DNA of 64,000 nt from an uncultured Anaerolineae bacterium (GCA_938049385.1 CALIBQ010000013.1:23551-87550); one strand, 5' to 3'. Shown: positions 51,821 to 60,798, counted from the stretch's first letter. Made by a program: numbers and translations. Notes: generated from the sequence alone by a model not told the origin.

Positions 51821-52999
51821 TTAAATCAGTCCCATTTGTTTGCCAACTTGCTCGAACAGCTCCAGCACGCGGTCGATCTGCTCGTCGGTATGGGTGGCCA
51901 TGTACGAAGTGCGGAGCAGGGAACGGTTGGGCGGGACCGCCGGCGGGATGACAGCGTTGGTGTACACGCCGGCCTCGAAGAGCGCTTTCCAGCTAAAGAG
52001 GGTTTTCATGTCGTCACCGATGATGATCGGGATGATGGGCGTACAGCTTGTGCCAGTGTTGTAGCCCATGCGGTTCAGCTCCGTGCGCATGCGGTTGGAA
52101 ATGGCCCACAGCCGTTCCACGCGCTCTGGTTCCTCCAGCATGACGTCGATGGCGGCGGAGACGGCGGCAATGTTGGCCGGCGGCATGCTGGCGGAGAAGA
52201 TAAAAGAGCGCGCCATATGCTGGATATAGTGGATGACCGGCTCATCGCCGGCGATGAAGCCGCCCAGGCTGGCGAAGGACTTACTGAACGTGCCCATGAT
52301 CAGGTCCACATCCTCGGTGACGCCGAAGTGCCAGGCGGTGCCGCGGCCGCCGCCGGTAACGCCGATGCCGTGCGCGTCGTCCACCATCAGACGGGCGCCG
52401 TACTTTTTGCAGATGCGCACCAGGTCGGGCAGAGGGGCCAGGTCGCCGGCCATGCTGAAGACGCCGTCCACCACCACCAGCTTGCCGGCGTCCTCCGGCA
52501 GGCTCGCCAGCAGGCGGTCCAGGGCGTCCATGTCATTGTGTGGGAAGCGCTTCATGGTGCCCATAGAGAGCCGACAGCCGTCAATGATGGAGGCGTGATC
52601 CTCTTTGTCCGTGATGACGTAGTCGTGCCGGTCAACCAACGCCGAGATCGTGCCCAGGTTCACCTGGAAGCCGGTGCTGAAGACCAGTGCGGCCTCTTTG
52701 CCGACCAGGTTGGCCAGCTTCTGCTCTAGCTCGATATGGAGGTGGAGCGTGCCGTTGAGGAAGCGGGAGCCAGTACAGCTTGTGCCGTAGCGCTTGATGG
52801 CGTCGATGGCGGCCTGGCGAACCTTAGGATGGGTGGTGAGGCCCAGGTAGTTATTGGAGCCGATCATGATGAGGCGCCGGCCGGCGATGGTCACCTCGGT
52901 GCCTTCGGTATCATCCAAGGGGATAAAGTAGGGATAATAGCCCTCGCGCATGGCCTCTTTGGCGATGGTGAACTCGTAGCATTTCTGGAACAGGTCCAT
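51821..52999 (-). CDS. Alpha-oxoamine synthase family enzyme, serine palmitoyltransferase/KBL-like
   Basis: This 392-residue PLP enzyme condenses an amino acid with an acyl-CoA. Motifs: EGYYPYFIPLDDTEGTEV, IMIGSNNYLGLTTHPKV, SRFLNGTLHLHIELEQKLA, DKEDHASIIDGCRLSMG, VDDAHGIGVTGG, and the PLP lysine in GTFSKSFASLGGF. The opening MDLFQKCYEFTIAKEAMREGYYPYF and FLNGTLHLHIELE resemble bacterial serine palmitoyltransferases (sphingolipid synthesis) more than AONS or KBL, but the product is not certain. It has its own promoter. Cytoplasmic, possibly membrane-associated. Confidence 0.82.
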   Translation of the reverse strand: MDLFQKCYEFTIAKEAMREGYYPYFIPLDDTEGTEVTIAGRRLIMIGSNNYLGLTTHPKVRQAAIDAIKRYGTSCTGSRFLNGTLHLHIELEQKLANLVGKEAALVFSTGFQVNLGTISALVDRHDYVITDKEDHASIIDGCRLSMGTMKRFPHNDMDALDRLLASLPEDAGKLVVVDGVFSMAGDLAPLPDLVRICKKYGARLMVDDAHGIGVTGGGRGTAWHFGVTEDVDLIMGTFSKSFASLGGFIAGDEPVIHYIQHMARSFIFSASMPPANIAAVSAAIDVMLEEPERVERLWAISNRMRTELNRMGYNTGTSCTPIIPIIIGDDMKTLFSWKALFEAGVYTNAVIPPAVPPNRSLLRTSYMATHTDEQIDRVLELFEQVGKQMGLI

Positions 53000-53073
53000 G
53001 AGCCGAATCTCCTTTTGCCGGACTGGAAAGGTGCCGGAAGATGGGCAGACATACGGACAACTGCTTGAACGGT

Positions 53074-53101
53074 ATTATACCCAAAGGTGAATATCTGCCA
53101 A
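53074..53101 (-). promoter_or_regulatory. Promoter of the oxoamine synthase gene
   Basis: On the minus strand TTGGCA (53101-53096) is 16 bases from TATAAT (53079-53074), about 75 bases upstream of the start codon. Confidence 0.7.
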
Positions 53102-53115
53102 AACGGGCGTGGGCT

Positions 53116-53160
53116 GAGACCCCACCCCCGGCCCCTCCCCGCAGACGGGGCGGGGGATGA
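53116..53160. repeat. GC-rich hairpin repeat, family C, copy 1
   Basis: GAGACCCCACCCCCGGCCCC then TCCCCGCAGACGGGGCGGGG forms a C-rich/G-rich hairpin. It resembles 57052-57095. Confidence 0.5.
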
Positions 53161-53200
53161 AAAAGGTGCCAGACACCTCTGAGGTGACTGGCACCCTTTT
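53161..53200 (-). terminator. Palindrome/terminator after transketolase (GGTGACTGNCACC family)
   Basis: AAAAGGTGCCAG...CTGGCACCCTTTT forms a long stem with one bulge and one mismatch and A/T tracts on both sides, 10 bases after the transketolase stop. Its core GAGGTGACTGGCACC matches the palindromes at 2.87 and 27.25 kb. Confidence 0.75.
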
Positions 53201-53209
53201 GAAACGGCT

Positions 53210-55564
53210 CTATTCCACGCGACTGCCGGCCAGGAAGCCCTCGATCTTGTCCAGCCGCTGTGGACGTTCCTCCGCGAAGCGCTTGATGCCCCGGAAAATC
53301 CAATCCGGTGTGAGATGCGCCTCGTCCAGCACCTCTTCCAGCGTGCCGCCGCTCCGCCAGCGGTTGTCCCAGTCCGCCGACAGCGAGTATTTGGCGGCGA
53401 TGGGGCTGGAGAGCCAGTAATGCATCTGCTGGAGGGCGCCGTTGGTAATGACCATGGAATCGAACCAGTCCTCGTCGGGGAGCACCTGCCGGCGGTAGGA
53501 TTCGGGCTGGAGATCGAACAGCTCGCGGCTGATGGCGGCGACGATTTTGACGTTGATGCCGGCGCGGTCCAAATCCGGCAGGATTTTCAGCAGGTTGTAG
53601 GTGGAGCTGGTCCCCTGCACGATGACCGTCCCCTGCTTGCGCAGTCCCTCGCGGTACGGCCGGATGACGTAGGCCCCCTTGGCCGCTTCGAAATGGGAAG
53701 GGATGCCCAGCGCCTGGCGGTCCGGCACCACGATGGGCGGGCGCGTCAGGTGCAGGGCGATGATGGGTGCGCGGTGCTTGAGCGCCTCCCCAAGCACGAC
53801 CGGCACCTCGTTGTGCTCCCACGGGAAGAGGTTGATGACCTGGCCGCGCGGGAAGAGCTGGGTGATGGCCGGCGCAAAGATGCCGAAATGGGTGCGGGAG
53901 TCATCGGCGGTCTCGGGGCCGGAATGGCCGGCGATCCATAGAATCTTGCCCAGCTTCAGGTCGCAGTCCTGGGCCATCTGGCTGAACAGCCGGAAAGCGC
54001 CGTAGTGCAGGTACACGAAGGAGCCGTAGGTGGATGTGGCGGTGTAGAAGCCCAGGAAGTCCTCGAAGGGGCTTTCGGCGAAGTTGACGGAGGCCATGCC
54101 GGCGGCGATGGCGGCGTTGGCGAACTCGGTGATCTCCTGCGGAAGGAGGGCGCCGGTGAGGTTGTGCCGGCGGTGGTATTCGCCGAAGCCGGGGAAATCG
54201 CCGTAGCCCTGAGCGAAGCCGGCGATGTTGGTCGAAGCGGCCAGGTCGGCGGATGAGACGACGAACAGCGGCCGGCCGCTGACCTCATGGCTGATGGCGT
54301 TGACGTAGGCACCCCATTTCTGCAGGGCCTGGCGGTTGGCGGCCTCGGTGCCGGGTGTGACGAAGAGGTCCGCCGGATAGCGGTGATAATCGGTGATGCG
54401 GGGGTCTTTGGCCAGGTCCGGGCCGGCCAGCCGGAAGCCTTCCACCACGGCCGGCACGCTCTCCCCCAGCTCCACCAGGCGCTCCGCCAAGTAATCAATG
54501 AGGGCTTGGTCGCGGCGCAGGACGCTCAGCGCTTCGTTGAGGTTGGCCTCGGTCTGCCGGCGCTGTTCTTGGTACGAAGCCGGCGGAAGGCAGACGCCGA
54601 AATTCGTGAAGGTGACCCCGTATTTCTCCATGAAGGGCCGTTTGCTCTCCCAATAGGCCTCGCAGTTCATCTTATGAGGGACGCCGTGCGATTTATTGCC
54701 GTAGATGCCGTAGCCGCGGCCCTTCTGGGTGCGGAACCATGCGGCGCTGGGCACACCCTCGGGATTTTCGCCGAAGACCATGGCGAGGATGGCGCGGGTC
54801 ACCTGTTCCCAATCGTGCCCGTCCTGCGCGCCGAAGGTGCGCCAGCCGTGCGCCCCGAACCAGATGTCGGGTGTGCCGTACACCACATCGCTGATGCGGC
54901 GGTCGTCAATGCCGAAGTCGTTCCAATCAATGAGCATGAAGAAGTTGTCCAGCCCCAGGCCCCAGGCGGAGTTTTGGGTCTCGTGCGTTGCCCCAGGGGT
55001 AAGTCCCCCCTCGCCTTCCAGGGCGAAGACGCGCACCTCGCCGGCGCCGGCCATTTTCAGCGCCAGGGCCTGGCCGGCAGAAGCGGGGATACCGTGACCG
55101 CTGGGACCGGTGTTGAACTTTATGAAGAGGGTTTTGCCGGCCATTTCCGCATGGCCCGGCAGGCCGCCGCGCCGGCGCAGGGTCAGCAGGTCTTCCGGGA
55201 ACACGGTGTAGCGCGGGTCGAGCCGATAGCGCTCGTCGCCGGTCTCCTGATATTTCAGCCGCATGGCTTCGCTGAAGACAGCCAGCGTCGCGTAGACCAG
55301 GGGATTGGTATGGCCGGCGCTGAGGATAAAGCGGTCGGCGAAGCGCTTGGCCGGCGCGCGGATATCCCAGCGCATGGCGCCGCTCAGCAGCAGCGAGATG
55401 AGGATATGGACTTTAGAACGGGAGCCGCCGGGATGCCCGCTCTGGCGGAAGTTGAGCATGATGTCAATGCACTGGTCCACGATGTCCTTGACCGTCTCCC
55501 AGTAGGTGAACTGGTGCTGGAGCGCGGCCAGGCGTTCCTCTACGGCGGGGCTGGATGTGGTCAT
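53210..55564 (-). CDS. tkt: Transketolase
   Basis: This 784-residue ThDP enzyme transfers two-carbon units in the pentose phosphate pathway. The N-terminal domain shows SGHPGGSRSKVHILISLLLSG, RFILSAGHTNPLVYATL, GPSGHGIPASAGQALALK and the ThDP-binding EGEGGLTPGATHE...DWNDFGIDD. The pyrimidine domain has SADLAASTNIAGF and NFAESPFEDFLGFYTATSTYG. At 784 residues it is longer than classical TktA (about 660) and belongs to a divergent group. Start at 55564 with AGGAG 10-11 bases upstream. rpe at 2.1 kb makes its xylulose-5-phosphate substrate. Confidence 0.85.
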   Translation of the reverse strand: MTTSSPAVEERLAALQHQFTYWETVKDIVDQCIDIMLNFRQSGHPGGSRSKVHILISLLLSGAMRWDIRAPAKRFADRFILSAGHTNPLVYATLAVFSEAMRLKYQETGDERYRLDPRYTVFPEDLLTLRRRGGLPGHAEMAGKTLFIKFNTGPSGHGIPASAGQALALKMAGAGEVRVFALEGEGGLTPGATHETQNSAWGLGLDNFFMLIDWNDFGIDDRRISDVVYGTPDIWFGAHGWRTFGAQDGHDWEQVTRAILAMVFGENPEGVPSAAWFRTQKGRGYGIYGNKSHGVPHKMNCEAYWESKRPFMEKYGVTFTNFGVCLPPASYQEQRRQTEANLNEALSVLRRDQALIDYLAERLVELGESVPAVVEGFRLAGPDLAKDPRITDYHRYPADLFVTPGTEAANRQALQKWGAYVNAISHEVSGRPLFVVSSADLAASTNIAGFAQGYGDFPGFGEYHRRHNLTGALLPQEITEFANAAIAAGMASVNFAESPFEDFLGFYTATSTYGSFVYLHYGAFRLFSQMAQDCDLKLGKILWIAGHSGPETADDSRTHFGIFAPAITQLFPRGQVINLFPWEHNEVPVVLGEALKHRAPIIALHLTRPPIVVPDRQALGIPSHFEAAKGAYVIRPYREGLRKQGTVIVQGTSSTYNLLKILPDLDRAGINVKIVAAISRELFDLQPESYRRQVLPDEDWFDSMVITNGALQQMHYWLSSPIAAKYSLSADWDNRWRSGGTLEEVLDEAHLTPDWIFRGIKRFAEERPQRLDKIEGFLAGSRVE

Positions 55565-55725
55565 ATGCGTGAGTCTCCTTTCACGGCAGATGTGCGTTGT
55601 TCCAATGTGAAATACGGTATACGAAGGAGGTGTTTTGCAAACCCCTCACCGATCGTGAGGGGCCGGGTACATCCTGGCGGGATGATACCATAAAGCGGGC
55701 GAATGATCAATTTGCCCGGCCAGGA

Positions 55726-55882
55726 GGATGCTGGAAAAGTCCGAGTATACCATCTGTAGAAAGCGGCGCAGGCTTCGCGAAGTCGGCCCAAGCCGACTTC
55801 GCAGGCGCAGCCGCAGTTTCAACTGCCAGGCGATGAGCCAATACCTGCAAATCGAATGACAATCTTGACTTTTTCCACACCC
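55726..55882. mobile_element. MITE-like repeat, family A, copy 2
   Basis: The left end GGATGCTGGAAAAG and right end CTTTTTCCACACCC are imperfect inverted repeats of the ends of the copy at 60.8 kb. Inside are the shared blocks ATCTGTRGAAA, GCAGGCTTCGCGAAGTCGG and CGCAGTTTCAACTGC. It encodes nothing and lies in the 470-base gap after transketolase. Confidence 0.6.
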
Positions 55883-55923
55883 TCCCTTGAGGATGGCTGG
55901 GACTCCATTTTCATCCTGCCTCG

Positions 55924-56030
55924 CCTGGTGCTGAAGCACCAGGCTCACGGTGCCAAGCCCCGCAGGGGCTTCGTTTCCTAAGCCGGCAGCTTCCAGCCGC
56001 CGGCAAACTTTGGCTTCTTCGACACCTTCG
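55924..56030. repeat. Three-hairpin repeat, family B
   Basis: CCTGGTGCTGAAGCACCAGG, AAGCCCCGCAGGGGCTT and GCCGGCAGCTTCCAGCCGCC form three successive hairpins in the same order as at 47.6 kb. It ends near CTTCTTCGACACC. It directly follows the family A copy and ends just before the transporter stop codon. Confidence 0.7.
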
Positions 56031-56036
56031 GGATAG

Positions 56037-56942
56037 TTATGAGGCGCCGGCAGTGCGGCCGGCCAGGTAGGTGCTGATGAGGATAAGGGCCGCTCCCACG
56101 CCGGCCAGCGGCGATAAGGTCTCGCCAAAGGCCAGATAGCCGATAAAGATGCCGGATACGGGCTCCAGCAAGGAAATAAGGGAGCTGGTCTGGGCAGGGA
56201 TATACCTCTGGCCCTGGAAGAACAGGGTGAAAGGGATGGCCATACAGACGATGCCTAGGAGCGCAAGCCAGAGGAAGTTGTGGGTGAGGAAAGACAGGTC
56301 CGTCTGGAACATCCAGGGAAGCATGATGAGGCTGACGATGCCGCCGCCGGCCATAACCCGCACCGGGGCGCTGACGTAGGGCGCCAGGTAGCGGCCGAAG
56401 AGGAAGACGCCGCCGAAACCCAGGCCGGAGAGCAGGCCGGCCAGGATGCCAAAAGCCTCGGAGGAGTGCACTGTCAGGAGGAGCTGGGGTTCGGTGGTGC
56501 AGGCGATGCCGGCCAATCCCAGCGCCACCGCTACCCAGGTCAACCGATGGGAAGGCTCTTTCAGCACCAGGGGCCCAAGGATGGCGACATATATGGGGGA
56601 GGTGTAGCTCAACAACAGCGCTTTGGCCACCGTGGTGTGGGTGAGGGCGAGAAAATAGAAAAGGGTGGAGGTGCCCATGCAGATGCCCATGCCGGCCAGC
56701 AGGGCGAGCAGGCGCGGCCGGCGCAGTAGCTCCCGGACCTGGGCGCGGTAGGCCGGCATACTGAGGATGAGGGCGGCCATGGTCGTACTGCCGATCAGGG
56801 CGCGGTAAAAGACCATGGCCGGCGCGAACGGCGGCCGAACGGCGCGCACCCACAGCGGCATAAGGGAAAAAAGGACAGCGCCCAGCATGGTCATGCCAAT
56901 GCCGCGCACCCGGCTGTCAAGCCGGCGGAATTGAAGCACCAT
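56037..56942 (-). CDS. EamA/DMT superfamily transporter
   Basis: This protein of about 301 residues has ten hydrophobic helices in two EamA halves: VRGIGMTMLGAVLFSLMPLWVRA and YFLALTHTTVAKALLLSYTSPIYVAIL in the first, and ALLGIVCMAIPFTLFFQGQRYIPAQTSSLISLLEPVSGIFIGYLAFGE in the second, the last being a typical EamA motif. It exports or imports small metabolites; the substrate is unknown. The promoter position favours the ATG at 56942, with GAGAGG 10 bases upstream, over the ORF-track start. Confidence 0.9.
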   Translation of the reverse strand: MVLQFRRLDSRVRGIGMTMLGAVLFSLMPLWVRAVRPPFAPAMVFYRALIGSTTMAALILSMPAYRAQVRELLRRPRLLALLAGMGICMGTSTLFYFLALTHTTVAKALLLSYTSPIYVAILGPLVLKEPSHRLTWVAVALGLAGIACTTEPQLLLTVHSSEAFGILAGLLSGLGFGGVFLFGRYLAPYVSAPVRVMAGGGIVSLIMLPWMFQTDLSFLTHNFLWLALLGIVCMAIPFTLFFQGQRYIPAQTSSLISLLEPVSGIFIGYLAFGETLSPLAGVGAALILISTYLAGRTAGAS

Positions 56943-56980
56943 ATGCAAGAGCCTCTCGGTGGAAGAAATCATCGGCGGCT

Positions 56981-57009
56981 ATAATACTATGGGCGGGACA
57001 CAATGTCAA
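56981..57009 (-). promoter_or_regulatory. Promoter of the EamA transporter gene
   Basis: On the minus strand TTGACA (57009-57004) is 17 bases from TATTAT (56986-56981). Confidence 0.78.
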
Positions 57010-57051
57010 CCCCGCCCGCAGGGGGCGGGGACCTTACACACGCAGGGAAGG

Positions 57052-57095
57052 GGAACCTCACCCCTAGTCCCTCCCCGCGAGCAGGGAGGGGGAAC
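57052..57095. repeat. GC-rich hairpin repeat, family C, copy 2
   Basis: CTCACCCCTAGTCCCTCCCC then GCGAGCAGGGAGGGGGAAC forms a hairpin similar to 53116-53160. It lies in the gap between the glutamate synthase genes and the transporter. Confidence 0.5.
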
Positions 57096-57137
57096 GCGCG
57101 GTAGGGGCGGGATAACAGTCGCCCAGGAAGCCGGCGG

Positions 57138-57896
57138 TTAGCCGTGGCTGTTGATGGCGCCGACAGCGCCCTCGTACAGCCGGCCGTAGGGCCGGCGCGA
57201 AAGCGGCACCAGCTTGCAGAAGGTATGGTCCAGCACCTCTTCCAAGTTGAAGCCAAATTCCTCACAGAAGGGTGCCAGGGTGTGTTGAAGATACTCCCAG
57301 TCGTCGGCAGTGAGAGGCTGGAGGCCGGCTTCCTTGCCGTACTGGTACGGGGCGATGGTGCCGCGCAGGTAAATCACGCCGCCGTGCATGCCGGTGCCCA
57401 CATATGACCCTACCAGCGGAGCGCTGGAGTCATGCAGACCCAGGACGATGAGGGTGCCGCCGGCCATATACTCGCCCAGGAAGTCGCGCGCCGTGCCCCC
57501 GATGATCACTAAGGGCGGGTTGGTTCCCCATGCCTTCATGTGGATGCCGGCGCGGTATCCGACGTCGTCGCGGATGAAAATGGTGCCGCCGCGCATGGAA
57601 TGCGCCACCACATCGCTGGCATGCCCATGCACGATGATGCGGCCGGCGTTCATGGTGTTGCCGACCCCATCCTGCGCGTTGCCGTAGACGACGATCTCCC
57701 CGCCGTTCATGAAGGCGCCCAGGTCGTTGCCGGCGGTGCCGTGAATTTGGATACGAAGGGAGTTATTCAGGCCGGTGCCGATGTAGCGATGCCCTCGAAT
57801 GCCGTACAGGGTAACATGATGAATGCCGTCCTGCGAACAGCGGCGGAGCCATTGGTTCACTTCCCGGTAATGCAGTTGCTGTGCGTGCAGTTCCAT
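57138..57896 (-). CDS. Glutamate synthase GXGXG (domain 3) subunit
   Basis: This 252-residue protein is the GXGXG beta-helix domain found at the C-terminus of classical GltB, encoded here as its own gene. Repeats such as GLNNSLRIQIHGTAGNDLGAFMNGGEIVVYGNAQDGVGNTMNAGRIIVHG show the periodic G-rich turns. It has a structural role in the glutamate synthase complex. It is the last of three ORFs that together make a complete large subunit, and starts 45 bp after the FMN subunit gene. Confidence 0.92.
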   Translation of the reverse strand: MELHAQQLHYREVNQWLRRCSQDGIHHVTLYGIRGHRYIGTGLNNSLRIQIHGTAGNDLGAFMNGGEIVVYGNAQDGVGNTMNAGRIIVHGHASDVVAHSMRGGTIFIRDDVGYRAGIHMKAWGTNPPLVIIGGTARDFLGEYMAGGTLIVLGLHDSSAPLVGSYVGTGMHGGVIYLRGTIAPYQYGKEAGLQPLTADDWEYLQHTLAPFCEEFGFNLEEVLDHTFCKLVPLSRRPYGRLYEGAVGAINSHG

Positions 57897-57941
57897 AAAC
57901 TTACAGCCTCCTTTTCTTTCCCTGTGCAGGCGGCCGGCGCC

Positions 57942-59447
57942 TCACATGCCGGCCGGCCGAATCCCCAGCACTTCCTGCGTATGCGTGTCCAATCCAATGC
58001 TCCGCAGGCGCTCCCGATTGCCGCGCAGGCTCTCGATGGCGTTGATTCCCAGAGCACCCATGACCTCTTTGATTTCCAATGTCCAGGCCCGCAGGAGATT
58101 CTGTACCCGCTCCACACCCTCTTCGATATCCAAACGCTTTATCAGTTCGGGGTCTTGGGTGGTGAGACCCCAGGCACAGCGGCCAGTGTAGCAGGCCTGG
58201 CAGAGGGTGCATCCCAGCGCGATCAGCGCGGCGGTGCAGATGGCGACCGCGTCCGCGCCGAGGGCGATGGCCTTGATGACATCCGCGCTGGAACGGATGC
58301 CGCCGGAAGCGATGAGCGAGACCTGATGGCGGATGCCCTCTTCGCGCAAGCGGTCATCCACGGCGGCCAGCGCGATCTCCAGCGGAAGCCCGACATGGTT
58401 GCGGATGACCAGCGGCGCGGCGCCGGTACCGCCGCGGAAGCCGTCAATGGTCAGGAAATCTGCGCCGGCGCGCGCCGCGCCGGTGGCGATGGCGGCGACG
58501 TGGTGCACTGCGGCAATCTTGACCCCGACCGGCTTGCTGTAATTGGTGGCCTCTTTCAGCGCGTAAATCAACTGCGCCAGGTCCTCGATGGAATAAATGT
58601 CATGGTGCGGGGCGGGGGAAAGGGCATCGGTGCCGGCCGGGATCATGCGTGTGCGGGCGATTTCCTCGGTCACTTTCTCGCCGGCCAGGTGTCCACCGAT
58701 GCCCGGCTTGGCCCCCTGGCCGATCTTGATCTCGATGGCGGCCGCCGCATCGAGATAGCGCTGATGGACGCCGAAGCGCCCCGAGGCCACCTGCACGATG
58801 GTGTTCTGGCCGTAAGGGTACAGCTCTTCGTGCAGGCCGCCCTCGCCGCAGTTGAACAGGGTGCCGGCGCGCCGCGCCGCCTCCGCCAGGATTTTGTGCA
58901 CCCGCAGGTTCACCGCCCCCAGCGACATGGCGCCGAAGATAATGGGCGTGTCGAGCTTCAACTGAGGAGGCAGTTCGGTGACCAGCTTCCATTCCCCGTT
59001 CTCGTCGGCCGTGATCTCCAGGCGGTCGGGTTTCCGTCCGATAAAGGTGACCAGCTCCATCGGTTCCCGCAGGGGGTCAATGGGGGGATTGGTGACCTGG
59101 CTGGCATCGAGCAGGAGATGGTCCCAGATGTTGAGGTACGGCTGGTCGTTGCCGGCGCCGGCCAGCAGGATGGCGCCGGTCTGGGCCTGCCGCAGAAGGG
59201 CGCGGCGCAGTTCCGGGGTCCAGTAGGCGTTGTGCCGGCTGGTGGATGGATGCGGCACGATGGCGATGGCCGAGCGCGGGCAGAACACCACACAGCGCTG
59301 ACAAGCCACACAGCGCGCGTGGTGGGCGATGATGTGTCCCTCTTTCTGCTCCAGAGCGCCAAAACTGCATTCGCGCACACAGCGGCCGCAGAGGATGCAT
59401 TCCGGTCCGATGTGGACGAGGAAGTCCGACGGCAGGAAATTTTTCAC
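57942..59447 (-). CDS. Glutamate synthase FMN-binding subunit with N-terminal ferredoxin domain
   Basis: This 501-residue protein begins with two [4Fe-4S] motifs (CILCGRCVRECSFGAL and CVACQRCVVFCPRSAI), followed by the FMN TIM barrel of glutamate synthase (IFGAMSLGAVNLRVHKILAEA, GIGGHLAGEKVTEEIA, TIDGFRGGTGAAP, SGGIRSSADVIKAIALGADAV) and the Cys cluster (CTLCQACYTGRC) that binds a 3Fe-4S centre. It reduces 2-oxoglutarate plus ammonia to glutamate. This is the archaeal-type layout. It overlaps the amidotransferase gene by 4 bp. The electron donor may be ferredoxin; no GltD-like gene is nearby. Confidence 0.93.
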   Translation of the reverse strand: MKNFLPSDFLVHIGPECILCGRCVRECSFGALEQKEGHIIAHHARCVACQRCVVFCPRSAIAIVPHPSTSRHNAYWTPELRRALLRQAQTGAILLAGAGNDQPYLNIWDHLLLDASQVTNPPIDPLREPMELVTFIGRKPDRLEITADENGEWKLVTELPPQLKLDTPIIFGAMSLGAVNLRVHKILAEAARRAGTLFNCGEGGLHEELYPYGQNTIVQVASGRFGVHQRYLDAAAAIEIKIGQGAKPGIGGHLAGEKVTEEIARTRMIPAGTDALSPAPHHDIYSIEDLAQLIYALKEATNYSKPVGVKIAAVHHVAAIATGAARAGADFLTIDGFRGGTGAAPLVIRNHVGLPLEIALAAVDDRLREEGIRHQVSLIASGGIRSSADVIKAIALGADAVAICTAALIALGCTLCQACYTGRCAWGLTTQDPELIKRLDIEEGVERVQNLLRAWTLEIKEVMGALGINAIESLRGNRERLRSIGLDTHTQEVLGIRPAGM

Positions 59448-60538
59448 AGCACGACCTCCTCGTACAGGCGTTCATCCACAGGCATGCCGGCCAGCGGCTC
59501 CCATATCTCATCTGGGGCAGGGCAAATGGCGAGGATAGCCGACTCCTCGGAAGCCAGATAGGCCATATCGCCGTGCCGGGCGGCGATGAGGGGACGCAGT
59601 TTAATGCGATCGGTCAGACCCATGAAGCCGCGTGGATGGCCGATAATAATGCTGAAAGGGCCGTTGGCCAAGCCGGCGCCGTAGACCTGCCGGACGGCGG
59701 TCAGGAGCGCGCGGCGTTGGGCGGGTTCGGTGCGGTATATCTGCTCCCAGAACGGTGGTGCCAGAATGGCCGGGATGATCTCCCAGGGAAGCTTCTGCCG
59801 GCGCAGGAACAGGTCGAGCAGGTATACAAAGACCTCGGTATCGGTCAGCAGGGTACAGCGGTAGCCGAACTGCTCCACGTAGCGCTTGTTGATGCCGTAG
59901 GAAGACAGCTCGCCGTTGTGCACGACGGACCACTGCAGTAGGCTGAAGGGGTGGGCGCCGCCCCACCATGCCGGCGAGTTGGTGGGAAAGCGCGCGTGCG
60001 CGATCCAGAGATAGGCGGAATATTCCTCCAGGCGGAAAAAGCGCCCGATATCCTCCGGGTAGCCAACGCCTTTGAAGACGCCCATGTTTTTCCCGCTGGA
60101 GACGACATATGCGCCGTCGAATTCCAGGTTGATGCGCATCACCACGCGCACCATGTAGTCGTCGTCCGATTCGCCGGCCGGCCGCGGCTCATTGGGTGGA
60201 ATGGTGCCGAAATAGCGCCAGAACACCGGGGCAAGCCCGACGCCGGGTGTGGGGCGGGTAGGGATGCGCTCACTGCGGATGAGCAAAAGAGCGCGTTCCA
60301 GGTAGCGCTCCACTGGCTGACGGTAGTCCTCGCGATCGTACATGATATGCAGGGCATAATAATCTTTCATTTCAGGATAGATACCATAGCCCACGAAGCC
60401 GCCGCCCAGCCCATTGCCGCGCTCGCGCATCGTGCCGATGGCCTCGATGATGGCTTCCCCGTTGATGAGCTGGCCGCCTTTGTGGAGAATGCCGGCGGTG
60501 GCACAGCCGGCGTGGTCGTAGCGTTGTGCCGGTCGCAA
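59444..60538 (-). CDS. Glutamate synthase glutamine amidotransferase subunit
   Basis: This 364-residue class II amidotransferase releases ammonia from glutamine. The nucleophile is probably the Cys of HAGCATAGILHKGG, about residue 12, and HARFPTNSPAWWGGAHPF and VVHNGELSSYG are substrate-site motifs. The ORF track begins 32 codons earlier, but a TTG at 60538 with GGAGG seven bases upstream is a better start and places Cys near the N-terminus as expected. Residues before that Cys must be removed or the Cys is internal. It is the first of the three gltB-type genes. Confidence 0.88.
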   Translation of the reverse strand: MRPAQRYDHAGCATAGILHKGGQLINGEAIIEAIGTMRERGNGLGGGFVGYGIYPEMKDYYALHIMYDREDYRQPVERYLERALLLIRSERIPTRPTPGVGLAPVFWRYFGTIPPNEPRPAGESDDDYMVRVVMRINLEFDGAYVVSSGKNMGVFKGVGYPEDIGRFFRLEEYSAYLWIAHARFPTNSPAWWGGAHPFSLLQWSVVHNGELSSYGINKRYVEQFGYRCTLLTDTEVFVYLLDLFLRRQKLPWEIIPAILAPPFWEQIYRTEPAQRRALLTAVRQVYGAGLANGPFSIIIGHPRGFMGLTDRIKLRPLIAARHGDMAYLASEESAILAICPAPDEIWEPLAGMPVDERLYEEVVL

Positions 60539-60559
60539 GGGTCTCCTCCCGAAAGGTTC

Positions 60560-60580
60560 ATTTGTATCAAATATACAAAT
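60560..60580. promoter_or_regulatory. Palindrome upstream of the glutamate synthase genes
   Basis: ATTTGTAT-CAAAT-ATACAAAT has perfect 8-bp arms. It lies 22 bp before the TTG start used for the amidotransferase gene and could be a regulator site or part of the promoter. The regulator is unknown. Confidence 0.5.
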
Positions 60581-60798
60581 CAGCAACGAAAAAGCGAGCA
60601 CCAGACAAATCAATGTCAGCAGGCGCCAATGCATGAAGGCTCATTCCCGTGGAACGTCATTGGAGGAAAAAAACAAACGCCGGCTCTGGGGGTTCACATC
60701 CTGGAGGCCGGCGGCAGTGCCTGATGCACCAGGTCACCATTGTCCGGATTGCGGCGCATTATAGCACAGGTGTTGATTCTGTCAAACGGGTAAAAACG

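Noticed and set aside
55726-56030. CRISPR array from clustered repeats
   Set aside because: The repeats are two different hairpin families, each present once here, without regular spacers; there are no cas genes.
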